From Vibrio sp. SNU_ST1 (GTDB lineage Bacteria; Pseudomonadota; Gammaproteobacteria; Enterobacterales; Vibrionaceae), in assembly GCF_030563405.1 (NCBI RefSeq), contig NZ_CP130748.1, positions 2,914,001 through 2,978,000 of the forward strand: 64,000 bases of DNA. The letters run 5' to 3'. Position numbers and translations under genes: made by a program. Positions 50,178-59,253 of this stretch are shown here, in pieces (within the stretch, counting starts at the first letter, position 1; each line of letters opens with the position of its first letter). The notes beneath the pieces are model-generated. The model was not told the origin of the DNA. It ran no database searches and saw nothing but the letters and a program-made list of their open reading frames with translations.

Positions 50178-51359
50178 TTAAGCCTCCCCTTCTGCGATAA
50201 AGCCTTGTGTTTTTTCAAACGCTTGCTTGAGATCGTCGATTAGGTCTTCTGCATCTTCAAGGCCAACAGAAAGGCGCAGTAATTGTTGAGAAACCCCCGC
50301 TTCTGCCAATGCTTCTTCGCCCATCGCACGGTGAGTCATCGACGCAGGGTGACAAATCAAACTTTCCACACCACCCAGTGATTCAGCCAAAGAGAATAGT
50401 TCTAACTTATCGACAAAATATTTAAGTGCTTCAAAAGAGCCCGAAAATTCAAAGCTCAGCATGGAACCAAAGCCCAACTGCTGTTTCTTCGCGATCTCGT
50501 GACCCGGATGTTCAGGAAGGCTTGGGTGGTAAATCGTACCCACCAGATCTTGTTGTTGCAGAGCCGTCAGAATTTCACATGAACTCTCTTCGTGAACACG
50601 CATACGCGCACCTAACGTACGAATACCACGTAGCGTCATGTAGCTATCAAACGGTGTGCCGGTTGCACCAATACAGTTGCCCCACCATGCTAGCCCTTCA
50701 GCGTGCTCTTCTGTCTTAGTAACTACAACGCCACCAATGACATCTGAGTGTCCGTTGATGTATTTAGTGGTTGAGTGGATAACAAAATCCGCACCCAGCT
50801 CTAAAGGCTTTTGAAACACAGGCGTCAAAAACGTGTTGTCGACAGCAACCAGAGCACCTACTTCTTTCGCTTTACGGCAAGTTTCTGCAATATCAACCAC
50901 ACGAACCAATGGATTCGATGGCGTTTCGATTAAGATCAACTTTGGCTTAAACGCGATCGCCGCATCCAGCGCAGCTTGATCCGATTGATCAACGAACAGA
51001 ACTTTGAAGTCACCTTTTAGTGAGCGTGTGTTAAACAGACGGTAAGTGCCGCCGTAGCAGTCGTGTGGTGCAATGATAAGATCATCGCCACCTAAGAAAG
51101 CGGATACCCATAAGTTAAGTGCCGACGTACCGCAGTTAGTCACAACCGCGCCTTTGCCTGATTCAAGCTCAAACAGTGCCGTTTCTAATAGACCGCGATT
51201 TGGGTTACCAGAGCGGGTATAATCATACTTTGGCACTTCACCAAAAGCGGGAAACCCGTAGTTAGTCGAAAGATAAATAGGTGGGACAACGGCATGGTGT
51301 TGCGTGTCTGACTCGATACCAGTACGTACTGCGATGGTTGCTGGCTTCCGGCTGCTCAT
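50178..51359 (-). CDS. metB: cystathionine gamma-synthase
   Basis: 393-residue PLP enzyme that makes cystathionine from O-succinylhomoserine and cysteine. The start is the ATG at 51359 (MSSRKPATIAVRTGI) after AAGGAAG; the frame to 51395 adds 12 residues. The PLP lysine is in HSTTKYINGHSD; YSTNYGFPAFGE-like N-terminus and YDYTRSGNPNRG are family hallmarks. First gene of metBL, divergent from metJ across four MetJ boxes. Confidence 0.96.
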   Translation of the reverse strand: MSSRKPATIAVRTGIESDTQHHAVVPPIYLSTNYGFPAFGEVPKYDYTRSGNPNRGLLETALFELESGKGAVVTNCGTSALNLWVSAFLGGDDLIIAPHDCYGGTYRLFNTRSLKGDFKVLFVDQSDQAALDAAIAFKPKLILIETPSNPLVRVVDIAETCRKAKEVGALVAVDNTFLTPVFQKPLELGADFVIHSTTKYINGHSDVIGGVVVTKTEEHAEGLAWWGNCIGATGTPFDSYMTLRGIRTLGARMRVHEESSCEILTALQQQDLVGTIYHPSLPEHPGHEIAKKQQLGFGSMLSFEFSGSFEALKYFVDKLELFSLAESLGGVESLICHPASMTHRAMGEEALAEAGVSQQLLRLSVGLEDAEDLIDDLKQAFEKTQGFIAEGEA

Positions 51360-51460
51360 AGGTGCTTCCTTACAAGTTTTGCGTCTGAGAGTCACAGCTG
51401 CTTGTCGGCATTTTACGGCTGTGTTAGATATATGTTACTCACTTTACTTTCATAAACGTG

Positions 51461-51492
51461 AGACGTCAACACTTCTGGACGTCTATATGTCT
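51461..51492. promoter_or_regulatory. four MetJ boxes between metB and metJ
   Basis: Contiguous in-phase 8-mers AGACGTCA, ACACTTCT, GGACGTCT and ATATGTCT against the consensus AGACGTCT. Shared operator of the divergent metBL and metJ transcripts. Confidence 0.92.
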
Positions 51493-51567
51493 TTGCTTAT
51501 GGCAGTAAATCCCGCTAAAATCAGCACTATTAATTTATTCTAACAACTAAAGTGATGAAGGTACGCA

Positions 51568-51888
51568 ATGGCCGACTGGAATGGTGAATACATAAGCCCA
51601 TATGCTGAGCATGGAAAGAAAAGCGAACAAGTAAAGAAAATTACAGTTTCTATCCCTCTAAAAGTGTTAAAGGTTCTTACTGACGAGCGCACTCGCCGCC
51701 AGATCAATAACCTACGCCATGCAACAAACAGTGAGCTACTGTGCGAAGCCTTTCTACATGCGTACACAGGCCAACCACTGCCAACGGATGAAGACCTTCG
51801 TAAAGATCGTCCAGACGACATCCCGACTGAAGTCAAAAAACTGATGACAGAGATGGGCATCGAGTTCGAAGCGTTTGACGAAGAATAA
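51568..51888 (+). CDS. metJ: methionine repressor MetJ
   Basis: 106-residue ribbon-helix-helix repressor using S-adenosylmethionine as co-repressor. [12 protein letters not shown] forms the DNA-binding strand; [20 protein letters not shown] and [14 protein letters not shown] match E. coli MetJ closely. It represses metBL and metF here through the visible box arrays and probably itself. Confidence 0.98.
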   Translation: MADWNGEYISPYAEHGKKSEQVKKITVSIPLKVLKVLTDERTRRQINNLRHATNSELLCEAFLHAYTGQPLPTDEDLRKDRPDDIPTEVKKLMTEMGIEFEAFDEE

Positions 51889-51991
51889 AAACAACTCAGT
51901 CACCGCCTTCATTATTGATTCGCTATAGCTGAACCCTATTTATCACATCACCCACTACGTTATCTGTAGCTGCGCTGTGAATGATAGACAT

Positions 51992-52022
51992 AAAAAAACC
52001 GACTCCTATGAGTCGGTTTTTT
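51992..52022. terminator. bidirectional terminator between metJ and maeB
   Basis: AAAAAACCGACTC (51993-52005) pairs perfectly with GAGTCGGTTTTTT (52010-52022) around CTAT, between converging genes. Confidence 0.95.
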
Positions 52023-52050
52023 ATTATTCTTTTTCGCTCAATAGAGCAAC

Positions 52051-52106
52051 AGCTACTAAGCTACTAAGCTACTAAGCTACTAAGCTACTAAGCTACTAAG
52101 CTACTA
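52051..52106 (-). repeat. octamer array after the maeB stop
   Basis: Seven perfect copies of AGCTACTA on the + strand; on the maeB coding strand the unit is AGTAGCTT. It begins 5 bases after the maeB stop and lies before the terminator. Confidence 0.98.
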
Positions 52107-52111
52107 AGGCA

Positions 52112-53419
52112 TTAAGCCATATAGTTAGCAGGCATCTCAATACGAGCAACGCCAGACTCAACAGCCGCTTCAGCAACTGCTTTTGCTACTCGAGGAAGCA
52201 GACGCGGGTCCATTGGCTTAGGAATGATGTAACCCTTACCGAACTCCAGTGCAGTCTCGCCCGCAGCTGCCAGTACTTCAGCTGGAACTTCTTCTTTCGC
52301 TAGTTCACGAATCGCTTTAACCGCCGCTAGCTTCATTTCGTCATTGATTTCGCTCGCACGCACGTCTAGCGCACCACGGAAAATGAATGGGAAACAAAGT
52401 ACGTTGTTTACTTGGTTAGGGTAATCACTACGGCCTGTACCCATGATTAAGTCAGAACGAACTTCGTGTGCAAGCTCAGGCTTGATCTCTGGATCTGGAT
52501 TTGAACATGCAAACACAACAGGCTTATCAGCCATCAGCGTAAGTGCCTTAGCTGGTAGCAGATTAGGACCCGATACACCCAAGAACAGGTCAGCGCCTTC
52601 GATAACATCTTCAAGCGTGCGCTTGTCGGTGTTATTTGCGAACAGCTCTTTGTATTCATTCAAGTCATCACGACGAGTGTGGATCACACCTTTACGGTCA
52701 AGCATGTAGATCTTCTCACGCTGAGCGCCACACTTAATCAATAGCTCCATACAAGCAACCGCTGCTGCGCCAGCACCTAAACAAACGATCTTACACTCTT
52801 CCAGTTTCTTACCTTGAAGCTCGATCGCGTTAAGCATACCCGCAGCCGTTACAATCGCAGTACCGTGTTGATCATCATGGAAAACAGGTACATCACAACG
52901 CTCAATCAGGCGACGTTCAATCTCAAAACAGTCTGGTGCTTTGATGTCTTCTAGGTTAATACCACCAAATGTATCTGCGATATTCGCAACCGTATCAACG
53001 AACTCATCAATTGTGCGGTGTTTTACTTCAATATCGATAGAATCTAAACCAGCAAAACGCTTAAACAGTAGCGCTTTACCTTCCATAACAGGTTTAGAAG
53101 CAATAGGGCCAAGGTTACCTAGGCCAAGAATCGCTGTACCGTTAGAGATAACAGCAACCATGTTGCCTTTACCTGTGTACTTATAAACGTTATCGACATT
53201 CTGTGCGATCTCGCGAACAGGCTCAGCTACGCCAGGGCTGTATGCCAGTGCTAGGTCTTCTGCAGAGTTTGCAGGCTTCGTCAGTTCTACGGCAATTTTG
53301 CCTGGAATTGGGAACTCATGATAATCAAGAGCTTGCTGACGGAATTGTTCTTGAGGCGATAAAGATTGTTCAGATGATAACGCTTGAGAGGATTGATCTT
53401 GGCGGCTGTCTTCAGACAT
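52112..53419 (-). CDS. NAD(P)-dependent malic enzyme, short form
   Basis: 435-residue oxidoreductase that converts malate to pyruvate and CO2. Motifs: [25 protein letters not shown] (metal/NAD region), and [15 protein letters not shown] (dinucleotide fold). E. coli MaeB has about 320 extra residues, a phosphotransacetylase-like tail that is absent here, so this is the short, MaeB-core type; NAD versus NADP use is not certain. It ends beside an octamer array. Confidence 0.93.
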   Translation of the reverse strand: MSEDSRQDQSSQALSSEQSLSPQEQFRQQALDYHEFPIPGKIAVELTKPANSAEDLALAYSPGVAEPVREIAQNVDNVYKYTGKGNMVAVISNGTAILGLGNLGPIASKPVMEGKALLFKRFAGLDSIDIEVKHRTIDEFVDTVANIADTFGGINLEDIKAPDCFEIERRLIERCDVPVFHDDQHGTAIVTAAGMLNAIELQGKKLEECKIVCLGAGAAAVACMELLIKCGAQREKIYMLDRKGVIHTRRDDLNEYKELFANNTDKRTLEDVIEGADLFLGVSGPNLLPAKALTLMADKPVVFACSNPDPEIKPELAHEVRSDLIMGTGRSDYPNQVNNVLCFPFIFRGALDVRASEINDEMKLAAVKAIRELAKEEVPAEVLAAAGETALEFGKGYIIPKPMDPRLLPRVAKAVAEAAVESGVARIEMPANYMA

Positions 53420-53750
53420 AGGTGTAGGTTCCTAGGATATTATTATTTGGGGGATCTTGTTCATGTTAATGGATGTACTTCAAAGTTCCTAGGTGGTTGA
53501 AGCATCTGTATCATTAAAAAACGAGATTTCACTACTAATAAGACCAGTGGGCAGTTGAAATTACTGTCGCCTGCTCAACTTTAGAGCGAATTTCGAGGAA
53601 GGAGTGTTGGGGTAAGCGATGAAATAAAATTTACGCCAGTAACCTACCACTTTAAATGACCTAATAATGAAATACGATTCAGTATTTTTTCAAATTTCTG
53701 GCAACAAAAAAGGACACCGAAGTGTCCTTTTTATGTCTAAATAGCGAGAA
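53420..53750. other. 331-bp gap between maeB and rpmE
   Basis: Holds the presumed maeB promoter and the rpmE terminator. I see no gene and no confident operator. Confidence 0.5.
53706..53732 (-). terminator. intrinsic terminator of rpmE
   Basis: AAAAAGGACAC (53707-53717) pairs with GTGTCCTTTTT (53722-53732) around CGAA. Confidence 0.92.
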
Positions 53751-53969
53751 TTACTTCTTGCTAGAAAGAGCACCGAAACGCTTGTTGAAGCGATCAACAC
53801 GGCCGCCTGTATCTACGATACGTTGCTTACCAGTGTAGAACGGGTGACATTTGTCACATACGTCTAGGTGGATTGATTCTTTTGCTAGCGTTGAGTTGAA
53901 CTCAAATGTGTTGCCGCAAGAACAAGTTGCAGAAACTGCTTTGTATTCTGGGTGGATACCAACTTTCAT
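53751..53969 (-). CDS. rpmE: ribosomal protein L31, zinc-binding (C+) type
   Basis: 72-residue large-subunit protein. It has the C+ cysteines CSCG and CDKCHP, with His, so it is the zinc form rather than the zinc-free YkgM paralogue. [10 protein letters not shown] is the usual N-terminus. Divergent from priA. The leader can fold into short hairpins (GTGTC/GACAC at 53990-53994 and 54014-54018). Confidence 0.97.
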   Translation of the reverse strand: MKVGIHPEYKAVSATCSCGNTFEFNSTLAKESIHLDVCDKCHPFYTGKQRIVDTGGRVDRFNKRFGALSSKK

Positions 53970-54299
53970 GGGAAAACCTCAATTAGGCCGTGTCGCCATC
54001 CGATTCTAAGCCGGACACCACACGTAGTTAAAAAATAAATAAAGACACCGCTGTATCACTAAACCGCGATAAAGCCATACCTTTAAGGCGCAGTATAGTA
54101 ATGAATCTGTGAGGTAGGATCAACTGATTTGATACATTTTTCACCAACACTGTCCTTAAACCTTCTATTAAGCGTTATTTTCTGGCTCCAGTAGCATTCA
54201 AGCCTCAAGTAAGCTCTGTCATCTAAACTGCTCCTCGAATTTAACGCCCTTATCCATTAGACTGTTCGCTCTCGTCAACTCAGATAAAGCCGTCCCTTT
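53970..54299. other. 330-bp divergent promoter region of rpmE and priA
   Basis: No gene seen. The rpmE half has short overlapping inverted repeats; the priA half has no clear ribosome site and no recognised operator. Confidence 0.45.
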
Positions 54300-56501
54300 A
54301 TGCGTCCAATGATTGCCCGTGTGGCACTGCCTGTTCCACTCGACAAGCAGTTCGATTACAAGATTCCTAGCCACCTATTTCCGATTATTGGCGGTCGAGT
54401 CTCTGTGCCTTTTGGACGACAAACCTTAACAGGCATTGTTACGGCTCTGGTTAACGAATCTGAATTCGAGTTAGACAAACTCAAGCCGATTAAAGCCTTA
54501 CTAGACAACCAACCCGTTTGGCCGGAATCGGTCTACTCACTTTTGGTATGGTGCAGCCAGTTCTATCAGTATCCACTTGGTGAAACCTTGGCCAACGCAC
54601 TACCAAGCGCCTTACGAAAAGGCAAAGCTGCAGACTTCGCGACGCTTGTTGAATGGCAACTGACCCCATCAGGTAGAGATCAACTGATGCAGGGCTTTGG
54701 CCGTGCCGTCAAACAAGCCAAAGTAATGCACATGCTTGAGCACGGCCCAGTTCCCCATCAAGAATTCATCGATGAAGAGGTGGGCAGCGCGGTACTCAAG
54801 ACACTAGAAGAGAAGGGCTGGATTGAATCGGTAGAGAAAAAGCCAAAACGCCATGCATGGCCTGTTGATCTCGAAAACGATCAAGATAAGCCAAAACTCA
54901 ATGCAGAACAGGCTATAGCAATAGCGACTGTAAATAGCCAAACCGACTTTGGTTGCTTCTTGCTCGAGGGTGTAACTGGCTCAGGTAAGACCGAAGTCTA
55001 CCTGAATATGATCAAGCCGATTCTCGACCAAGGAAAACAAGCGTTAGTGTTAGTGCCCGAGATCGGTCTAACCCCTCAAACGATTAACCGCTTTAAGCGA
55101 CGCTTTAATGTACCAGTTGAGGTTATCCACTCTGGGTTAAACGATTCTGAGCGACTGAATGCTTGGTTATCGGCGCGCGATAAAATAGCGGGCATTGTGA
55201 TCGGCACTCGTTCAGCTCTGTTCACACCGTTCGCGGATCTGGGCATTATCATTGTCGATGAAGAGCACGACGCCTCTTATAAGCAGCAAGATAGCCTACG
55301 CTACCACGCTCGTGATGTTGCCATCATGCGTGCTCATAAAGCGCAGATTCCGGTTGTGTTAGGCTCGGCGACTCCGGCCTTTGAAACGCTGCACAACGCT
55401 CAGATCGGTAAATACAGTTACCTCACCCTGACCTCTCGTGCAGGTGTCGCTCTGCCGACCACCAATAAAGTGTTGGACGTTAAGGGTGAATATCTAGAAA
55501 GTGGCTTGTCTGCATCGTTAATTGCTGAAATGCAAAGACACCTCAAAGCAGGCAACCAAGTGATGTTGTTTCTCAACCGTCGTGGGTTTTCTCCCGCATT
55601 GATGTGTCACGATTGTGGTTGGACAGCGGAATGTAAGCGTTGTGATGCCTACTACACCTACCACCAATACAGCAATGAGATGCGCTGCCACCACTGTGGT
55701 TCACAGCAGCATATCGTGCATCATTGCCAAGGTTGTGGTTCAGCAAACTTAGTGACAGTAGGTGTTGGTACCGAACAGTTAGAGGCTCAACTGGGTCAAC
55801 TATTCCCTGAATACAAAACCATTCGTATTGACCGAGACAGCACTCGCCGCAAAGGTAGTTTAGAAAGCGCGTTAGAGTCGATTCGTAAAGGTGAATACCA
55901 AATTCTGATTGGTACACAGATGCTTGCTAAAGGGCACCACTTCCCAGATGTCACACTTGTGGCATTGCTGGATGTTGATGCCTCTTTATATAGCAGTGAC
56001 TTTCGCGCCTCTGAGCGATTAGCTCAGTTGTTTACTCAAGTCGCAGGTCGAGCAGGACGAGCCAGTAAGCCGGGGGAAGTTATCTTACAAACTCACCATC
56101 CAGAACACGGCTTATTACAGGCATTACTGCACAAAAACTATAACCACTTTGCTCAAACTGCATTGGCAGAGCGTAAACAAGCGATGTTGCCACCTTATAC
56201 CTTCATGACTCTATTTAGAGCGGAAGCCAATGACACTCGCTTAGTGGAAGAGTTTTTGCGTCAAGTGCGCCACACATTGGAATCGCATCCGTTATTTGAC
56301 CAATATTGTATGGTGCTAGGGCCAACCCCTGCACCACTGGCCAAACGAGCAGGTAAATCGCGCTGGCAGCTTATTTTACAAACACAGACTCGCTCGTTGA
56401 TGCAAAAGCTATTAATGAGCGCCAAGCCAGCAATCAATATGTTACCCGCTGCGAAAAAAGTCCGTTGGTCACTCGATATTGAGCCGCAAGATCTGAGCTA
56501 A
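54300..56501 (+). CDS. priA: primosomal helicase PriA
   Basis: 733-residue 3'-5' helicase that restarts stalled replication forks. The N-terminal DNA-binding domain (1 to about 105), Walker A GVTGSGKTEVY near residue 228, DEEHD for the DEAH box, LGSATP motif III, and an eight-cysteine zinc region (CHDCGW, CKRCD, CHHCG, CQGCG) in the middle of the helicase. GRAGRASKPG is motif VI. The length is normal. The ATG has no good ribosome site. Confidence 0.97.
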   Translation: MRPMIARVALPVPLDKQFDYKIPSHLFPIIGGRVSVPFGRQTLTGIVTALVNESEFELDKLKPIKALLDNQPVWPESVYSLLVWCSQFYQYPLGETLANALPSALRKGKAADFATLVEWQLTPSGRDQLMQGFGRAVKQAKVMHMLEHGPVPHQEFIDEEVGSAVLKTLEEKGWIESVEKKPKRHAWPVDLENDQDKPKLNAEQAIAIATVNSQTDFGCFLLEGVTGSGKTEVYLNMIKPILDQGKQALVLVPEIGLTPQTINRFKRRFNVPVEVIHSGLNDSERLNAWLSARDKIAGIVIGTRSALFTPFADLGIIIVDEEHDASYKQQDSLRYHARDVAIMRAHKAQIPVVLGSATPAFETLHNAQIGKYSYLTLTSRAGVALPTTNKVLDVKGEYLESGLSASLIAEMQRHLKAGNQVMLFLNRRGFSPALMCHDCGWTAECKRCDAYYTYHQYSNEMRCHHCGSQQHIVHHCQGCGSANLVTVGVGTEQLEAQLGQLFPEYKTIRIDRDSTRRKGSLESALESIRKGEYQILIGTQMLAKGHHFPDVTLVALLDVDASLYSSDFRASERLAQLFTQVAGRAGRASKPGEVILQTHHPEHGLLQALLHKNYNHFAQTALAERKQAMLPPYTFMTLFRAEANDTRLVEEFLRQVRHTLESHPLFDQYCMVLGPTPAPLAKRAGKSRWQLILQTQTRSLMQKLLMSAKPAINMLPAAKKVRWSLDIEPQDLS

Positions 56502-56555
56502 ACCCACTTGGGTTAAAACTAATGATAAGTTTGTTCACAAATATTTCATATTTCT

Positions 56556-56571
56556 CGTGAGCAACTTCACA
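56556..56571 (+). promoter_or_regulatory. candidate CRP site upstream of cytR
   Basis: CGTGAGCAACTTCACA matches 9 of 10 conserved CRP positions. ATGTGATTTTTGTTAAT (56578-56594) nearby is a weaker half-site. A short hairpin AAAGTGTT/AACACTTT (56643-56661) follows without a T-run. Confidence 0.65.
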
Positions 56572-56741
56572 CTAGTCATGTGATTTTTGTTAATCTAGCC
56601 GTAACTTTACATGGGTGAAACGAATAAAATATTGCAATAAAAAAAGTGTTAGCAACACTTTCACAATATCTATTCGATTACATTTATTATTCATGCCTTA
56701 GATACTTAGGCAACAAAGGAATTAAAAAGAGGGTTTAATTT

Positions 56742-57746
56742 ATGGCGACAATGAAGGATGTTGCCCAGCTAGCAGGCGTTTCAACAGCCACGGTATCACG
56801 TGCATTGATGAACCCTGAAAAAGTCTCGGTTTCTACTCGTAAGCGAGTTGAGACAGCAGTACTTGAAGCTGGATACTCACCCAATACATTAGCTAGAAAC
56901 TTACGTCGCAACGAATCAAAAACCATCATCACTATTGTTCCTGATATCTGTGACCCGTATTTCGCAGAGATCATTCGTGGTATCGAAGATGCCGCAGTAG
57001 AAAATGACTACCTCGTTTTACTGGGTGATAGCGGCCAACAGAAGAAGCGTGAGTCTTCATTTGTTAACTTAGTATTCACCAAACAAGCTGACGGCATGCT
57101 ACTACTTGGCACCGACCACCCGTTTGATGTCAGTAAGCCTGAACAAAAAAATTTACCGCCGATGGTGATGGCGTGTGAGTTTGCCCCAGAGCTTGAACTC
57201 CCTACCGTACACATCGATAACCTGACCTCAGCATTTGAAGCGGTAAACTACCTAGCTCAGCTAGGTCATAAACGTATTGCGCAAATCTCTGGGCCAGTAT
57301 CGGCAACGCTTTGTAAGTTCCGTCAACAAGGCTACCAACAAGCGCTACGTCGCGCTGGAGTATCAATGAATCCAGCCTACAGCACTGTCGGTGACTTTAC
57401 CTTTGAAGCCGGCGCTCAAGCAGTTCGTCAATTACTCGCTCTTCCTGAACAACCTACAGCGATCTTCTGTCATAACGATGCGATGGCCATCGGTGCAATT
57501 CAAGAAGCGAAGAAGTTGGGCTTGCGCGTACCTCAAGATCTATCGATTGTCGGCTTCGATGATATCCAGTTTGCTCAATACTGCGATCCGCCGCTAACCA
57601 CTATTTCTCAGCCTCGTTATGAGATTGGACGCCAAGCAATGCTGATGATGCTCGACGTACTTAAAGGCAACGATGTACAAGCTGGTTCACGCCTGCTTGA
57701 AGCTAAATTAGTCGTTCGAGGCAGTACTGCGCCACCTCGAATGTAG
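56742..57746 (+). CDS. cytR: LacI-family repressor CytR
   Basis: 334-residue LacI-family regulator. HTH MKDVAQLAGVSTATVSRAL (4-22) and hinge ARNLRRNES; periplasmic-binding-like core from about 60. CytR represses nucleoside uptake and use, acting with CRP, and in V. cholerae is needed for natural competence. Position between priA and ftsN matches cytR in E. coli. A CRP-like site is upstream. Confidence 0.95.
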   Translation: MATMKDVAQLAGVSTATVSRALMNPEKVSVSTRKRVETAVLEAGYSPNTLARNLRRNESKTIITIVPDICDPYFAEIIRGIEDAAVENDYLVLLGDSGQQKKRESSFVNLVFTKQADGMLLLGTDHPFDVSKPEQKNLPPMVMACEFAPELELPTVHIDNLTSAFEAVNYLAQLGHKRIAQISGPVSATLCKFRQQGYQQALRRAGVSMNPAYSTVGDFTFEAGAQAVRQLLALPEQPTAIFCHNDAMAIGAIQEAKKLGLRVPQDLSIVGFDDIQFAQYCDPPLTTISQPRYEIGRQAMLMMLDVLKGNDVQAGSRLLEAKLVVRGSTAPPRM

Positions 57747-57771
57747 TTCTCATAAATACCCTTATAACTCT

Positions 57772-57800
57772 GCGGCACATTTTGATGTGCCGCTTCCATT
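57772..57800 (+). terminator. intrinsic terminator of cytR
   Basis: GCGGCACAT (57772-57780) pairs perfectly with ATGTGCCGC (57785-57793); TTCCATTTC follows. Confidence 0.85.
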
Positions 57801-57868
57801 TCTGCACTGTTATCCTCGCTCAATCTGGATTACCATGAGGGCAGAATCACCAACTATTGAATTGTCTT

Positions 57869-58408
57869 GTGGCTAATAGAGATTATGTAAAGCGCGGTCG
57901 TGGCACGAAAAAACCGACCAAGAAACAAGCCCCTCGCCGTAAACCATGGCGCAGTGGTCTTTTGGCGATCCTCCTTGCCGGTGGTTTTGGTTACGGACTT
58001 TACCTATTGAGTAATGATCCTGAGCCGCCAGCACCGACTCCAGTGGTAACCAAACCAAAGCCTAAGCCGAAACCAACAAAAGTAATTCCGCCGCCTCCAG
58101 AGGAGAAATGGGATTACGTTGAAACCTTGCCAAGCCGTGAGATTGAAGTAAAAGCCAAAGAGCAACAGATCTCGAAAATCCCTTACATCATGCAATGTGG
58201 CGCTTACAAAACCTCAAGCCAAGCTGAAGCACGTAAGTTGGATATTGCTTTCCAAGGTATCTCAAGCTCAATCCGTAAAAAGGATGGAAGTAGCTGGTAT
58301 CGTGTGGTTCTAGGACCATACAAGTTGAAGCGTGATGCAGAGCGAGAGCGCCATAAGCTGCAACGAGCGAAAATCGAACCTTGTGCTATTTGGAAAGACA
58401 CCGAGTAG
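57869..58408 (+). CDS. ftsN: cell division protein FtsN
   Basis: 179-residue bitopic division protein that triggers septal peptidoglycan synthesis. The chosen start is GTG at 57869, giving VANRDYVKRGRGTKK as in other vibrios; a TTG at 57857 adds 4 residues, and neither has a good ribosome site. Basic cytoplasmic tail, one helix at about 31-48 (LAILLAGGFGYGLYLL), a Pro/Lys-rich linker, and a SPOR domain from about 105 (YIMQCGAYKTSSQAEA). It is much shorter than E. coli FtsN (319). Its stop is followed by a hexamer array. Confidence 0.92.
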   Translation: MANRDYVKRGRGTKKPTKKQAPRRKPWRSGLLAILLAGGFGYGLYLLSNDPEPPAPTPVVTKPKPKPKPTKVIPPPPEEKWDYVETLPSREIEVKAKEQQISKIPYIMQCGAYKTSSQAEARKLDIAFQGISSSIRKKDGSSWYRVVLGPYKLKRDAERERHKLQRAKIEPCAIWKDTE

Positions 58409-58422
58409 TTATAGATTTAGCC

Positions 58423-58464
58423 GCAGAAGCAGAAGCAGAAGCAGAAGCAGAAGCAGAAGCAGAA
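58423..58464 (+). repeat. hexamer array (GCAGAA)x7 after the ftsN stop
   Basis: Seven perfect copies beginning 14 bases after the TAG and ending 12 bases before the terminator. In mRNA the unit can be written AGAAGC. Confidence 0.98.
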
Positions 58465-58476
58465 AAACCAAACACC

Positions 58477-58507
58477 GAAAGCCTCCCATTGTGGAGGTTT
58501 TCTTTTA
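58477..58507 (+). terminator. intrinsic terminator of ftsN
   Basis: GAAAGCCTCC (58477-58486) pairs with GGAGGTTTTC (58493-58502) with one G-U; TTTTAT follows. Confidence 0.85.
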
Positions 58508-58646
58508 TCCACACCCTTTAGCCAAATTTCCTTACAACTTCCGCCGATAAGTTGCGCGACATCACTCGACCTTCCTTGAATTATCCGAGCACCATCCTCA
58601 TATACTTTTTATACCCAAAGATAAGAAATATTAAGAGGCCCTACTC

Positions 58647-59195
58647 GTGACTACCATTGTATCTGTACGTCGTAATAATAAAGTCGTCATCGCGGGTGAT
58701 GGACAAGTATCTCTAGGCAATACTGTAATGAAGGGCAATGCCCGTAAAGTACGTCGCCTATACAACAACAAAGTACTGGCTGGTTTTGCTGGCGGTACCG
58801 CAGATGCTTTCACGCTATTCGAAAAATTTGAAAGCAAGCTACAAATGCACCAAGGCCACCTAACCAAAGCTGCCGTTGAGCTGGCGAAGGATTGGCGTAG
58901 CGACCGTGCTCTACGTAAGTTAGAAGCACTGTTAGCAGTAGCGGATGAGACCGCTTCCCTGATCATCACAGGTAACGGTGACGTAGTTCAACCAGAGAAC
59001 GACCTGATTGCTATCGGTTCGGGCGGTAACTTCGCTCAAGCAGCAGCCACTGCACTATTAGAAAATACAGATTTAGATGCGCGTGAAATCGCAGAAAAGT
59101 CGCTGAACATTGCGGGCGATATCTGTGTATTCACCAACCATCACCACACTATTGAAGAACTAGAAAGCACCGTTGAGCTACCAAAGCCAGAGTAA
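58647..59195 (+). CDS. hslV: ATP-dependent protease subunit HslV
   Basis: 182-residue proteasome-like peptidase. GTG start after AAGAGG; after Met removal Thr2 of TTIVSVRR is the nucleophile. [14 protein letters not shown] is the active-site region. Forms a complex with HslU. First gene of hslVU, 58 bp before hslU. Upstream 139 bp may hold a heat-shock promoter, which I could not identify with confidence. Confidence 0.98.
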   Translation: MTTIVSVRRNNKVVIAGDGQVSLGNTVMKGNARKVRRLYNNKVLAGFAGGTADAFTLFEKFESKLQMHQGHLTKAAVELAKDWRSDRALRKLEALLAVADETASLIITGNGDVVQPENDLIAIGSGGNFAQAAATALLENTDLDAREIAEKSLNIAGDICVFTNHHHTIEELESTVELPKPE

Positions 59196-59253
59196 CGACC
59201 GCTTCCATCAATAACGTTGTATTCAACAGTGATTAAAGAATTAAGGAAAAACC

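Noticed and set aside
58332..58550. Reading frame with an Arg-Ser repeat across the hexamer array
   Set aside because: It is produced by translating GCAGAA repeats in another frame, overlaps the end of ftsN and runs through a terminator.
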